Shown: in pieces, positions 1 to 7,907 of the stretch
Position numbering within the stretch: the first letter of the stretch is position 1
Layout of the letters: each line of letters opens with the position of its first letter
NCBI RefSeq assembly: GCF_015326965.1
Contig: NZ_CP017659.1
Span: 4,778,001 to 4,842,000 of the forward strand
Length of the DNA: 64,000 nt
Origin: Paenibacillus sp. JZ16
GTDB lineage: Bacteria; Bacillota; Bacilli; Paenibacillales; Paenibacillaceae
Reading direction: 5' to 3'
The notes under the pieces: model-generated
The model's database searches: none
What the model was told of the DNA's origin: nothing
The model's input: the letters and a program-made list of their open reading frames with translations, nothing else
Translations under genes and position numbers: made by a program

Positions 1-72
1 GGACATATGGTATCGAGGGTGTTTGAGGGCTGAGGGATATGATTCAAGAAAAGACTCATGAAGTTCATGTGT

Positions 73-996
73 TTATTCACTTATGGCATCTACAACCATG
101 GCCGTTAGCTCGTGCACGGTATGTTCGTTTAATGGACGCTGAATCTGGTACATAGCCATACTCCCGGACATACGCGCCGTGATGTCAAAATGCCACTTCG
201 TTAATCCGCTGCCGGATAGAAGTTGGTTTCGATAGGTATGACGATGCAGCAGCGGCAGCTTCTCTAATTTATCAATCTCACGTATATGTAGTTGACTGCA
301 ATCGGTCTTCACGAGCTCAAAAATGCCAGCCAGCGGCAGGGGATTATTGGAGAATTGGGATGTGACGGGGACGGCGTACTTGGTTTCACGCTCGAACAAA
401 GGTCGAAATTGCCTGGAATCCATACCGAAGACTTCAAGGCTTTCCTGCCAAAGCTTTTGTTGAGGATAAGCTGGCGTTGCGTAAGGAATATTTTGTTGGT
501 CCAGCGTCACAGCGATAATGTCATCCGTTAATAATTGGTAGCCTTTCTGCAGAAAGGCAGAGGCCAGCGTCGACTTCCCGTGTCCGGAATGGCCGATGAA
601 GGCATAGGCTTTATGGTCAATCACTACCGCGCTGCCGTGCAGGGGGAGTATTTTACGCTGCAATAAAAGGGCACCCATACAAGATCCAAGCACGTACAGC
701 CGGATTTTATCCTCCGCTGCCCCCTTCTCTGGAGAGACAGAGATGGTCGACCCGTTCTCTATTGCAAAAATAGCGAGTTCAGGCACTCTGAACATGACCA
801 TATCTTCAGTACATACCCATGTTTTATTCGATTTATCAGATCCTTCAAGCCATCTTTCAGTCAGATCAGCATAACGGACGACAATATCGGCATAATCATC
901 CGGGAGGACGACGGGCTGTAACTCAGGCAGGGGAATGTCACTATGAATGGAAAACCCGAAGGCCTTATATGTGGTTGGCTTAAACGTTTGAAGCAT
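73..996 (-). CDS. padeK: HPr kinase-like lasso peptide kinase
   Basis: 307-residue protein of the HPr kinase/phosphorylase-like family found in Bacillales lasso peptide clusters. In paeninodin biosynthesis the homologous kinase phosphorylates the C-terminal Ser side chain of the precursor. A Walker A loop GHSGHGKST lies near residues 135-143, preceded by LHGSAV and followed by LLTDDI, which is the HprK-like order of kinase motifs. The start is taken at ATG 996 because GGAG ends 8 bases upstream of it; a GTG at 1005 is also in frame. It follows the precursor gene on the same strand, separated by a terminator-like hairpin. The precursor core ends in Ser, which fits this kinase as its modifier. 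The family is clear; the substrate is inferred from context. Confidence 0.88.
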   Translation of the reverse strand: MLQTFKPTTYKAFGFSIHSDIPLPELQPVVLPDDYADIVVRYADLTERWLEGSDKSNKTWVCTEDMVMFRVPELAIFAIENGSTISVSPEKGAAEDKIRLYVLGSCMGALLLQRKILPLHGSAVVIDHKAYAFIGHSGHGKSTLASAFLQKGYQLLTDDIIAVTLDQQNIPYATPAYPQQKLWQESLEVFGMDSRQFRPLFERETKYAVPVTSQFSNNPLPLAGIFELVKTDCSQLHIREIDKLEKLPLLHRHTYRNQLLSGSGLTKWHFDITARMSGSMAMYQIQRPLNEHTVHELTAMVVDAISE

Positions 997-1026
997 GGTC
1001 CTCACTCCAATGATTAATATGCGAAT

Positions 1027-1074
1027 AAAAAAAGATAGCCCTTATACCCGATCAGGCGTATAGGGGCTCTTTTT
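1027..1074 (-). terminator. hairpin terminator/attenuator between precursor and kinase
   Basis: Stem 1037-1049 pairs with 1056-1068 (AGCCC..TATAC against GTATAGGGGCT). It is flanked by a T run on either strand, so it can stop transcription in both directions. On the minus strand it comes directly after the precursor gene and before the kinase gene. Partial readthrough would give more precursor mRNA than kinase mRNA. Confidence 0.75.
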
Positions 1075-1099
1075 ATCAGATAAATGATGACTTTATATG

Positions 1100-1225
1100 T
1101 TAGCTGGTGTGAACCATTTCGTCCGGATCCGGTTGCACTCCATCCGGAATTGCACTACCAGGACCAGCCATGGTCATTTTGATGTCAAGAACCTCCAAAG
1201 CAGGTACGCTCCATTCCTTTTTCAT
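1100..1225 (-). CDS. padeA: lasso peptide precursor, paeninodin-like
   Basis: A 41-codon gene. The leader is residues 1-19 (MKKEWSVPALEVLDIKMTM) with Thr at position -2 relative to the core, the residue lasso leader peptidases need. The 22-residue core begins AGPGSAIPD, giving Ala1 and Asp9 for a nine-membered macrolactam ring, and continues GVQPDPDEMVHTS. From memory, paeninodin shares the AGPG start, the PD at ring closure, QPDPDE, VH and a terminal Ser; residues 5-7, 10-11 and the tail near the end differ. An AAAGGAGGTG ribosome site lies 7 bases upstream. It starts 16 bases after the cyclase stop and is followed by a hairpin terminator. The C-terminal Ser is the expected phosphorylation site. 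Confidence 0.93.
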   Translation of the reverse strand: MKKEWSVPALEVLDIKMTMAGPGSAIPDGVQPDPDEMVHTS

Positions 1226-1241
1226 ATAGATTCACCTCCTT

Positions 1242-3191
1242 TCAAAAGTTTTTTTGAAGAAATCGGTACAGAATGAGGCTGCGCATGAGGAGTTTAATGG
1301 ACGGGCCATAGGCTTGATTTGGATCCATTCCCTGACGGGCCTCCGATAGAGCTTCTTCGAGAACAGGCATGTTAATGAACTGCTGCATTCTAGAATCACG
1401 ACTCAGATGATCCAGTTCATCGATAAATGCAGGCCAGTCGCTTCGCATTCGATGGATAGAATCGGCTGCCTGGATGCCTCTTGTTCTCTGGTTAAGCCGG
1501 ATGGAATCAGGGAGCAAGCCTGAAGTAGAGCGTCTAATTAAAGCCCGATCCATGCCGTTATGAACAAATTGCTCCATGGGCGTTGACAAGCAGAAACGAA
1601 TGACGCGCAGATCATTGGTCGGATCGTGACTCCATACGGAATAACGAAGGGACAGTTTGCAGCCGCTTGACCCGGTGGCGCTCCACATGTTAACCCGGTT
1701 AAAATGCTGAATTCTTGCTTCCAGTGGATCATCTGGAAGATCGTCTGTTGAACCAATTCCGGTAAACGCGCGATCCTGCAGCTTGTCGTAGATCCCTGCG
1801 CGTTCAGCAAAGTCGGAATGAATGAGCTGCGGCAAATCAGCTGATGATCCGGATGGCCTTATCCTTGTAAGGGAAGGCAATGCTTTACGACAAAGGATGG
1901 AGTATAACCGCTTACGTCCAACTCCAACGTTCCTGCTATACTGATTGATCTCGCGGGATAGATGAAGCCAGTTGAACTTTTTCATAAGTCGCGTGTAATA
2001 CTCAATCGCGGGTCCCCAAGATATGCTGTAATTCCCCCGTGCACCATTCAACAGAATTCCGATCCCGCGCTGCTGCGCTTGCGCATAAATTCCTCTTAAC
2101 CAAAAAGAGTTATCAAAGAACTTGTAAGGAGATTCCAGGATGTCGATCCAGTCGTCGATTTCCGTAAAGGGACTGTGACCTTTGAAATCCAAGTAATGAT
2201 CATGGATGTTGCCCACAAACTGTACGGTCTGCCTGATGAGCGGCCTCTCGTCAGCGAATCTGTGTTTTGGCGTCCAATCTTTGAATTCGTCTTCCGGTAT
2301 GTAACTGAAAGTATGAAGCATCCGGTTTTCCTGCTGAAGCGCTCTGGCAGCAAAGCTTGCAACGGAGCCCGAATCCAAACCACCACTAAGATGAGCGCCG
2401 ATTTGCAGACTTGAACGACGAAGCCTTGAGGTTACGGCTTTATGAAACACCTCACGAAAGGCTTCTTCATACTCCTCGGATGAACGGAGCTGCAAAGGCT
2501 GCACATTAGCCAGGCTGTCATATCGGCTGATCCATAACCGGTTCTGTTTAACGATGAAGGAGTGGGAAGGCGGGATCTGATAAATATGATTGTACACAGT
2601 GGTTGAAGCATCCGGGGGTTCGAACACACCGCGGATCGCCAGAAACTCGGCTAGCCAACGCTCGTTAAGCTCTTTATGTATATAAGGTAAAGTGAGCAAG
2701 GGAGTCATCATTGTACAGAAGGAGAACTGCTGCTCATCGAGATGATAATATAGCGTTCTTGCGCCTGAGAAATCCCTTGCCCCGAACAGCAGCTGTTTGC
2801 GTGCATCCCATATGGCAAAAGCAAAATCTCCGACCAATCGTTCCGGCATCCGTTCGGACCATTTCTCATAAGCCTGCAGCAGGATTTCACTGTCTGTCAT
2901 GTGCGACCTTTGGACTTTCGGCACATGCAGTTGTTCCATAAGCTCATCCCGATTGTCTAGGATGGCGTCGGCCGTGATGGCAAGTCCGCGCTGCGGATCG
3001 TAATAAGGAAGTATTTCGTGGACGGCTTGCTCTGTAATCCATTGGGCATGACACCCCATCATAATATAGTCCTGTTGCCAAACGGCGCTTTGATCGGCAG
3101 GATACTTGCTTAATGCTGACATTATGAGCTCACTGTTATCCGTTGGAATCGGCTCTCCATGAAAACGATAAATACCCGCAAGTGCGCCCAT
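1242..3191 (-). CDS. padeC: lasso cyclase, asparagine synthetase-like
   Basis: 649-residue asparagine synthetase B homologue. It would adenylate the Asp9 side chain of the core peptide with ATP and close the isopeptide ring to Ala1. The ATP-pyrophosphatase loop SGGLDS lies near residues 269-274. The protein begins MGALAGIY: the catalytic Cys2 of the glutaminase domain is replaced by Gly, as usual for lasso cyclases that take no ammonia from glutamine. Start at ATG 3191 is chosen for homology and for the AAAGGAAG site upstream; an in-frame ATG at 3293 lies upstream of the promoter. It is the first gene of the minus-strand unit cyclase, precursor, kinase. Most lasso clusters have the precursor first, so the order is unusual. 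Confidence 0.9.
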   Translation of the reverse strand: MGALAGIYRFHGEPIPTDNSELIMSALSKYPADQSAVWQQDYIMMGCHAQWITEQAVHEILPYYDPQRGLAITADAILDNRDELMEQLHVPKVQRSHMTDSEILLQAYEKWSERMPERLVGDFAFAIWDARKQLLFGARDFSGARTLYYHLDEQQFSFCTMMTPLLTLPYIHKELNERWLAEFLAIRGVFEPPDASTTVYNHIYQIPPSHSFIVKQNRLWISRYDSLANVQPLQLRSSEEYEEAFREVFHKAVTSRLRRSSLQIGAHLSGGLDSGSVASFAARALQQENRMLHTFSYIPEDEFKDWTPKHRFADERPLIRQTVQFVGNIHDHYLDFKGHSPFTEIDDWIDILESPYKFFDNSFWLRGIYAQAQQRGIGILLNGARGNYSISWGPAIEYYTRLMKKFNWLHLSREINQYSRNVGVGRKRLYSILCRKALPSLTRIRPSGSSADLPQLIHSDFAERAGIYDKLQDRAFTGIGSTDDLPDDPLEARIQHFNRVNMWSATGSSGCKLSLRYSVWSHDPTNDLRVIRFCLSTPMEQFVHNGMDRALIRRSTSGLLPDSIRLNQRTRGIQAADSIHRMRSDWPAFIDELDHLSRDSRMQQFINMPVLEEALSEARQGMDPNQAYGPSIKLLMRSLILYRFLQKNF

Positions 3192-3242
3192 TCGATCTTC
3201 CTTTCGTTGCAACTCATTACGAAATAGTAAGCATGTATGCAT

Positions 3243-3293
3243 GATACATTTCGTATCGTAATCATTATAATACAAGTATACATTTTGTATCAA
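3243..3293 (-). promoter_or_regulatory. cyclase promoter with two GATACA-type operators
   Basis: On the minus strand a -35 TTGATA (3288-3293) is separated by 18 bases from a -10 TATAAT (3264-3269). Two inverted repeats overlap it. TATACATTTTGTATC (3277-3291) covers the -35 and spacer. GATACATTTCGTATC (3243-3257) covers the predicted start site. Their centres are 34 bases apart. The same motif occurs at the EPS promoter and upstream of vanZ. The arrangement is typical of repression. Confidence 0.7.
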
Positions 3294-3343
3294 TACTTTT
3301 TTTATACTTTATGGTGAATACATTAGCTCAAAGTTAAATGGCT

Positions 3344-3757
3344 TCACCTTCTTGTGCGCCTTGAACTTTTGCGGAATAGGATCATACAGAGTAGGTAAGC
3401 AAGGAGAATGCCGAGTGAATCATTGATCACATCGTAGATTCGACCGCCTCGGAAGAAGAAAAGCTGGAGAATTTCAGTTAGCGCCGCATAGGCGACAGAC
3501 CAGAAAAAGGCGGTTCTTCTTCTGCCAAAATCGGATGCGAGTAGGGCAAGAATGAAGAATCCGATAAAATGACCGATTTTTCGCAGAATCCAATCGCTGC
3601 TGTACCACTTAAGATCCAGTTTTGTAAGCTCGGACCAGTCGGGAGAGGGGTTAAACTGGAAATCCACGACTTGATATCTAATCAGTAGATGGAAATTAAC
3701 TGAACAAGTAAAGACGAATAGAGCTATTGCCCATAGAAAGGTAAGAATGATTCGCAT
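3344..3757 (-). CDS. VanZ-like membrane protein
   Basis: 137-residue protein of the VanZ-like family. It has an N-terminal hydrophobic segment and two or three more (near residues 60-75, 82-98 and 112-130). The family signature is visible as KIGHFIGFFILALL and then TEILQLFF...GRIYDVINDSLG. VanZ proteins affect teicoplanin resistance in enterococci, but most family members have no known function. It lies upstream of the cyclase on the same strand. A GATACAAAATGTATC operator sits upstream of it, which links it to the lasso/EPS regulon. Confidence 0.82.
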   Translation of the reverse strand: MRIILTFLWAIALFVFTCSVNFHLLIRYQVVDFQFNPSPDWSELTKLDLKWYSSDWILRKIGHFIGFFILALLASDFGRRRTAFFWSVAYAALTEILQLFFFRGGRIYDVINDSLGILLAYLLCMILFRKSSRRTRR

Positions 3758-3825
3758 GAAAAATAGCTCCTTTTGGTGGTGAAGATGCTTCTATTTATAT
3801 AACTGATTACAATGCGTTTTTATTT

Positions 3826-3840
3826 GATACAAAATGTATC
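3826..3840. promoter_or_regulatory. GATACA-N3-TGTATC operator, vanZ/pectate-lyase intergenic region
   Basis: The 15-base sequence GATACAAAATGTATC is a perfect inverted repeat of two 6-base arms around AAA. It lies between two divergent genes (vanZ-like on minus, pectate-lyase fold on plus). No strong -35/-10 pair was found around it. It is the same motif as at 3243-3291 and 6072-6172. Confidence 0.65.
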
Positions 3841-3994
3841 CAACCAGTTCCTATATTATAGTAATCCATGAGTTGTTTTCAAGATTGAAGTTTGAATTGT
3901 TTCAATATTTGGGCTTGGCTCTAATCGTAGGTGGGTATTTTCATCAAGCACATTTGTAATGTAGTCACTACTATGTAGCAAGGAGGAGATGAGC

Positions 3995-5962
3995 ATGGCC
4001 AAGAGACAAACGAAATACATGAAGATGAATGCATGGTCATCCTCGGATACGATGGATCCGAACGATGTAAGCTTCAATTTCGATTTGTTAGATGAGGAAT
4101 TAATGAGCCGTGGCATTAACGTTAAGTGGTTTGGAGCTGTAGGTGATGGAAGAGCAGATGATACTGCGGCTTTTCAGGCCGCGATGGCAAAGTGTGATAA
4201 GCGTTACAAGCTATTTGTGCCTCCTGGTGATTATCGGATCAGACAAACGATAGAGAATAATAGCAGAGGAATTTATGGGGCAGGTCCCTATGTAGATGGT
4301 GGACAAATGGGCACGAGAATTATCTGGGACCCCCTCGACACAACAACCGATTTACTTCCATGCATAAGAATCCGAAATTCTGGAGTGAAAGCAGTATTTG
4401 AGGATTTCGGAATATATGGTGTTTCAAGATATAACTCAAGAGAACTGATCAACTGGATAAATAAGGAGTTATTTGAGCAAAGTCTGTACGATATGTTTGC
4501 TGTAGGTTCAGCTGCGTTTGAAGTTGCAGGATCAGCGACACCGATATTTAGAAATATTGCTACATCTGGAGTGAAGGTTGGGCAGCTTCTTAACAGTAAC
4601 AATGGACATGTATCTTCATACGAATGTACCTGGAACGGATTAATTGGCGTATATTGCCGTATCAACACAGGGGATTATTTTTATCAAGGTGGCAGTATAA
4701 CAGGAGCATTCTGCGGCATCATGTTTGGTACGATATTAGCGGCCGGACATCGCGGGGGGTTCAATGCCAACCTTCATAGAACACATCTTGGATTTTCACC
4801 GTACGCTATTTATCAGTGCATTGACAGTGGACTTGATGACTATAAGGCAGCTCCTGTAGTTCTAGGATTAAGCGGCATCTATATGAATGCTCAGTTTGAG
4901 CAATGCGGAGAAGCGGCAATCAAACTATTGAGTAAATCTTTAACATCGAATTTAAGACTATTCGGCTTCGGCTTTACTTGGTCTGTAACAAGTTATACAG
5001 GGAATCCTTCAAAGTGGGAGTACTCGATGCCAGATGAATTGATACCTGCTGGTGAAAAACAGAAATATGCAGCTTGGTTTGGAACCGTTACAGCTCCGAC
5101 GACATTTAACGATGAACTCGGAATATTAAAAAAATCGAATGCTCAAGGCGCCATTGGAACGGCATATATTGATATTCTGACCGGTGATAAGGAATCCGAT
5201 TTGACTGGATTGGGACTAGAGAATGTGGTGATTCGTAGAAAGGTAACTCCTTTATACAAGAGTGCCGACTTACAAACACGAATGAAGGAAAGAGAGCATC
5301 GCACCCTTATGCCGGTATCAGCGCCAAACCTGCTTAGAAATCCGGAAGTGCTATCGAATTGGACGGTATTAAATGGAGGCGTAATTAGTCTTGTCACGGC
5401 CGACCAAGTGCCGGTCCCGATTAGTAACGAGATGAGGCAGGTCATCGGTCCGCATCCTGTCATTTTAAAAATCACGCCAGATGGAGTGCGATCACCGATG
5501 ATGGCGATCAAGTTCAATAGCCGGACATTGCCGTATCAGGGAGATGCTAACAGAAACTTGGCCATGCAATATTTCATTTTGCAAACGGAGTATGAAAGCG
5601 GAACGTTATATAAATCAATGGGCCGAATTGCTGCCCAGAATGCGGAGTATATTTTTAACGATGCCATAACTTGGCGTGAAGAAGGTTGGAAGCATCTTCG
5701 GGGGAGAGAGCTTGCAAGTCAAACTGGTTTATTGCATGAATTCAGCATATCGTTCATCCCCAAAGTGGGTGAAACCTATATTGCTGGGGTAATGGTGACG
5801 TGGGATCATATCGGGTCGTACTCTCCGCATCCACATAGTTATATGACAGATTCCTTAGAAATTGAGGGTCCGGGAAACGGGATTATATTGACGGACTCCG
5901 TGACAAGAGCCAGATATCAATTATCTATTGTCAACGGCAGCTTGCAAATTACGCAAAAATGA
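3995..5962 (+). CDS. pectate-lyase-superfamily beta-helix protein
   Basis: 655-residue protein. An N-terminal module near residues 30-80 has the pectate lyase 3 signature (VKWFGAVGDGRADDTAAFQ followed by LFVPPGDYRI), which begins right-handed beta-helix proteins such as polysaccharide lyases, GH28-like enzymes and phage tailspikes. The C-terminal part (from about residue 430) looks like a separate beta-rich domain. No signal peptide or membrane segment is seen. Start at ATG 3995 is favoured because AAGGAGGA lies 7 bases upstream; ATG 3989 is too close. The gene lies next to the EPS operon and carries the shared operator upstream, so an EPS-trimming or EPS-binding role is plausible. How it would leave the cell is unclear. 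The substrate is unknown. Confidence 0.75.
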   Translation: MAKRQTKYMKMNAWSSSDTMDPNDVSFNFDLLDEELMSRGINVKWFGAVGDGRADDTAAFQAAMAKCDKRYKLFVPPGDYRIRQTIENNSRGIYGAGPYVDGGQMGTRIIWDPLDTTTDLLPCIRIRNSGVKAVFEDFGIYGVSRYNSRELINWINKELFEQSLYDMFAVGSAAFEVAGSATPIFRNIATSGVKVGQLLNSNNGHVSSYECTWNGLIGVYCRINTGDYFYQGGSITGAFCGIMFGTILAAGHRGGFNANLHRTHLGFSPYAIYQCIDSGLDDYKAAPVVLGLSGIYMNAQFEQCGEAAIKLLSKSLTSNLRLFGFGFTWSVTSYTGNPSKWEYSMPDELIPAGEKQKYAAWFGTVTAPTTFNDELGILKKSNAQGAIGTAYIDILTGDKESDLTGLGLENVVIRRKVTPLYKSADLQTRMKEREHRTLMPVSAPNLLRNPEVLSNWTVLNGGVISLVTADQVPVPISNEMRQVIGPHPVILKITPDGVRSPMMAIKFNSRTLPYQGDANRNLAMQYFILQTEYESGTLYKSMGRIAAQNAEYIFNDAITWREEGWKHLRGRELASQTGLLHEFSISFIPKVGETYIAGVMVTWDHIGSYSPHPHSYMTDSLEIEGPGNGIILTDSVTRARYQLSIVNGSLQITQK

Positions 5963-5995
5963 AAACTGTTTTGTGAATCGATGATTCTCTTCGAT

Positions 5996-6040
5996 AAATC
6001 AGCTTTGTTGATCTCGTACATCAACAAGGCTGATTTTTTT
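5996..6040 (+). terminator. rho-independent terminator after beta-helix gene
   Basis: AATCAGC-type arm at 5996-6012 pairs with 6020-6036 around a short loop, followed by a run of seven T. It separates the beta-helix gene from the EPS promoter. Confidence 0.85.
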
Positions 6041-6071
6041 GCGGTTAGAACGAAAAGGAGGTGGTATTTAG

Positions 6072-6172
6072 GATACATATTGTGTCATTTTTATGTAAAT
6101 TCATGAAAATTAACCTTGACATGATACAAATTGTATCGTAAATTATGGAATGTAAAATATACAGAATGTATC
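6072..6172 (+). promoter_or_regulatory. EPS operon promoter with three GATACA-type operators
   Basis: TTGACA (6116-6121) is followed after 17 bases by a weak -10 TAAATT (6139-6144). The perfect inverted repeat GATACAAATTGTATC (6123-6137) fills the spacer. TATACAGAATGTATC (6158-6172) lies just downstream of the start site. GATACATATTGTGTC (6072-6086), with one arm mismatch, lies upstream. The spacing of the two proximal sites (35 bases) nearly equals that in the cyclase promoter. An operator inside the spacer implies a repressor that blocks RNA polymerase. Confidence 0.72.
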
Positions 6173-6235
6173 GAAGAGCTTGGACATTCAAGGCATGTTT
6201 TTTAATCCATAAAATAAGCGGAGGTTTACAGCCGA

Positions 6236-6987
6236 ATGGAACTTAAACAATATTTCCGAATTGTTCAGAGAAAATGGTGGTTGATTGCTGTTATTGTCGT
6301 CATTGCGATGGTAGCAACCGCTGTAAAGAGCTTCTATTTTACGACACCTATCTACGCAGCGAACGCTAAGTTAATTGTAAACCAATTCTCGGGGACAGAG
6401 CGGCGACACTCAATGCAAGCACAATTCAAACTAGTATTTTTCTGATCAATTCGTACAAGGAAATTATTAGGTCCTCGGCCGTGATGAACAAAGTGGTTGA
6501 ACAGTACCCCGAGCTGGGTGAAAGTCCCTCACAAATTGCTGCCAAAATATCTGTTACCTCGGCGAACAATTCACAAGTTATGAATCTGGTTTACGAGGAT
6601 ATCTCTTACACCAAGGCCGCTAGTGTCGTAAATGCTGTCTCCACGGTATTTAAAGAGCAAATTCCAAACATTATGAATGTGGACAATATAACCATTCTGA
6701 GCGAAGCGGATCCAACCCTATCTCCTGCGCCTATCAATATAAATCCGGTGATGAACATGTTGATTAGTTTTGTTATCTCACTCCTTCTGGCGATCGGCTT
6801 TATATTCCTGCTCGATTATTTGGACGATACCCTCAAGACCGAAGTGGAGATTGCAGAAATCATGGAAGTACCCGTGCTTGCTGTCGTAGGAAGGATCAGC
6901 AGAAAAGAGCTGAAGAGGTCCACACGATCGAAAGCTATTCCAAAACAAAAGGCAGGTGAGAGTCAGTATGCGTCGCTCCATCAATAA
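6236..6987 (+). pseudogene. Wzz/YveK-type chain-length regulator, frameshifted
   Basis: First gene of the EPS operon. It encodes a capsular polysaccharide co-polymerase of the Wzz/CapA type, which sets chain length and activates the partner BY-kinase. The start codon ATG 6236 follows GGAGG. An N-terminal membrane segment (WWLIAVIVVIAMVATAV) is in one frame, and the rest of the periplasmic domain and the second membrane segment (near 6750-6830) are in another. The frame is lost between about 6391 and 6410. One extra G in the GGGG run at 6391-6394 would restore a continuous protein reading SGDRAATLNAS across the junction. The gene is therefore disrupted, or the base is a sequencing error. It overlaps the kinase gene by 20 bases. 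Confidence 0.82.
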
Positions 6988-7600
6988 CCATAATCTGATC
7001 GTTTCCGCCAATCCGAAATCGCCAATTTCAGAGATTTATCGACTGCTTCGAACCAAGATCCAATTCTTTTATAAAGAACAGGAATTGAAGACCGTTATGG
7101 TGACATCGTCACAGCCTGGAGAAGGCAAAAGTACCGCGATAGGCAATTTGGCGGTAGCTTATGCGCAGGAAGGTAAGAGTGTACTACTGATCGATGCAGA
7201 CCTGCGAAAGCCCTCCTTGCACCGGATGTTCTCGTTGTTAAACTCCCAAGGCTTAAGCACTTTGCTTGCGGGAGGCATAAGTCTTGAGGAAGCGATTCAG
7301 GAAACGGCTGTTGAACGATTATCATTGCTGCCATCCGGACCGGTCCCCGTAAATCCATCAGAATTGATCGATTCACCATCTATGCGGGAACTGCTCGAGG
7401 TTTCAAAATTGCAATATGATGTCATTCTTGTCGATACGCCATCGGTGCTTTCCGTATCGGACTCCGTAATTGTCAGCGCATTATGCGATGGAGTCATTAT
7501 GGTAGCTGCAACCGGAAAGGTAAAGAAGGATCATCTTAGAAAGGCGAAGGAGCAGTTGGACCATGTGAATGCCCGGATATTGGGGATTGTGCTGAATTAA
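6968..7600 (+). CDS. BY-kinase (CpsD/YwqD/EpsB type)
   Basis: 210-residue cytoplasmic bacterial tyrosine kinase. Walker A SSQPGEGKST, Walker A' LLIDADLRKP and Walker B VILVDTP are all present. It would work with the membrane regulator encoded upstream to control EPS polymerisation and export. Start at ATG 6968 has AGGTGAG 7 bases upstream; a GTG at 6956 is also possible. The protein stops right after ILGIVLN. The usual C-terminal tail with clustered tyrosines for autophosphorylation is absent, and no tyrosine-rich stretch is found in the next codons of any frame. It is either a tail-less variant or truncated. Confidence 0.85.
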   Translation: MRRSINNHNLIVSANPKSPISEIYRLLRTKIQFFYKEQELKTVMVTSSQPGEGKSTAIGNLAVAYAQEGKSVLLIDADLRKPSLHRMFSLLNSQGLSTLLAGGISLEEAIQETAVERLSLLPSGPVPVNPSELIDSPSMRELLEVSKLQYDVILVDTPSVLSVSDSVIVSALCDGVIMVAATGKVKKDHLRKAKEQLDHVNARILGIVLN

Positions 7601-7659
7601 ACGAAGAGAGCGTCCACAAAGATACGGCTTTCAGGCAGGAATGATAATAGAAGAGGAAT

Positions 7660-7786
7660 GAGTAAGAAAAGGTAATGTCTACTGCACCTCTATCACTGCA
7701 GACACTCGGTTACGCTGTGGGTCGTTTCGACCTTAGACATGATTGTCGAGGGTGTAATGTGAGGACGGGTTTAATGCCCTTTTTTC
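7660..7786 (+). ncRNA. EAR-like (epsC) processive antitermination RNA candidate
   Basis: Structured stretch between the BY-kinase and galU genes, matching the position of the EAR element between epsB and epsC in B. subtilis. Visible pairings: ATGTCTA (7675-7681) with TAGACAT (7734-7740); CTGCA (7682-7686) with TGCAG (7697-7701); and GGTCG (7720-7724) with CGACC (7728-7732). CACTCG (7703-7708) can pair with CGAGGGTG (7747-7754) across the outer stem, forming a pseudoknot. A weak GGG-CCC hairpin with a T run follows (7766-7786). EAR lets RNA polymerase read through terminators in long EPS operons. The identity rests on position and folding, not on a model search. Confidence 0.55.
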
Positions 7787-7794
7787 ATGAAAGG

Positions 7795-7838
7795 CTTAGC
7801 TATGTTCTTTTCTACAGAGAAGAGTATATAGCTGAGCG
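7795..7838 (+). other. long hairpin upstream of galU
   Basis: GCTTAGCTAT (7795-7804) pairs with ATAGCTGAGC (about 7829-7838), and an inner stem CTTTTCT/AGAAGAG extends it. No T run follows, so it is not an ordinary terminator. It may be part of the EPS leader RNA or protect a processed 5' end. Confidence 0.45.
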
Positions 7839-7907
7839 TTTCTGCTAAACGGACAATGAGCCTACCCGTTGTCTACATAAAAATATGAGTTGGAGAGTGA
7901 ATGGGTG

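Noticed and set aside
6481..6987. Second half of the chain-length regulator as an independent gene
   Set aside because: No ribosome site before it, and it continues the interrupted protein when one G is added upstream.
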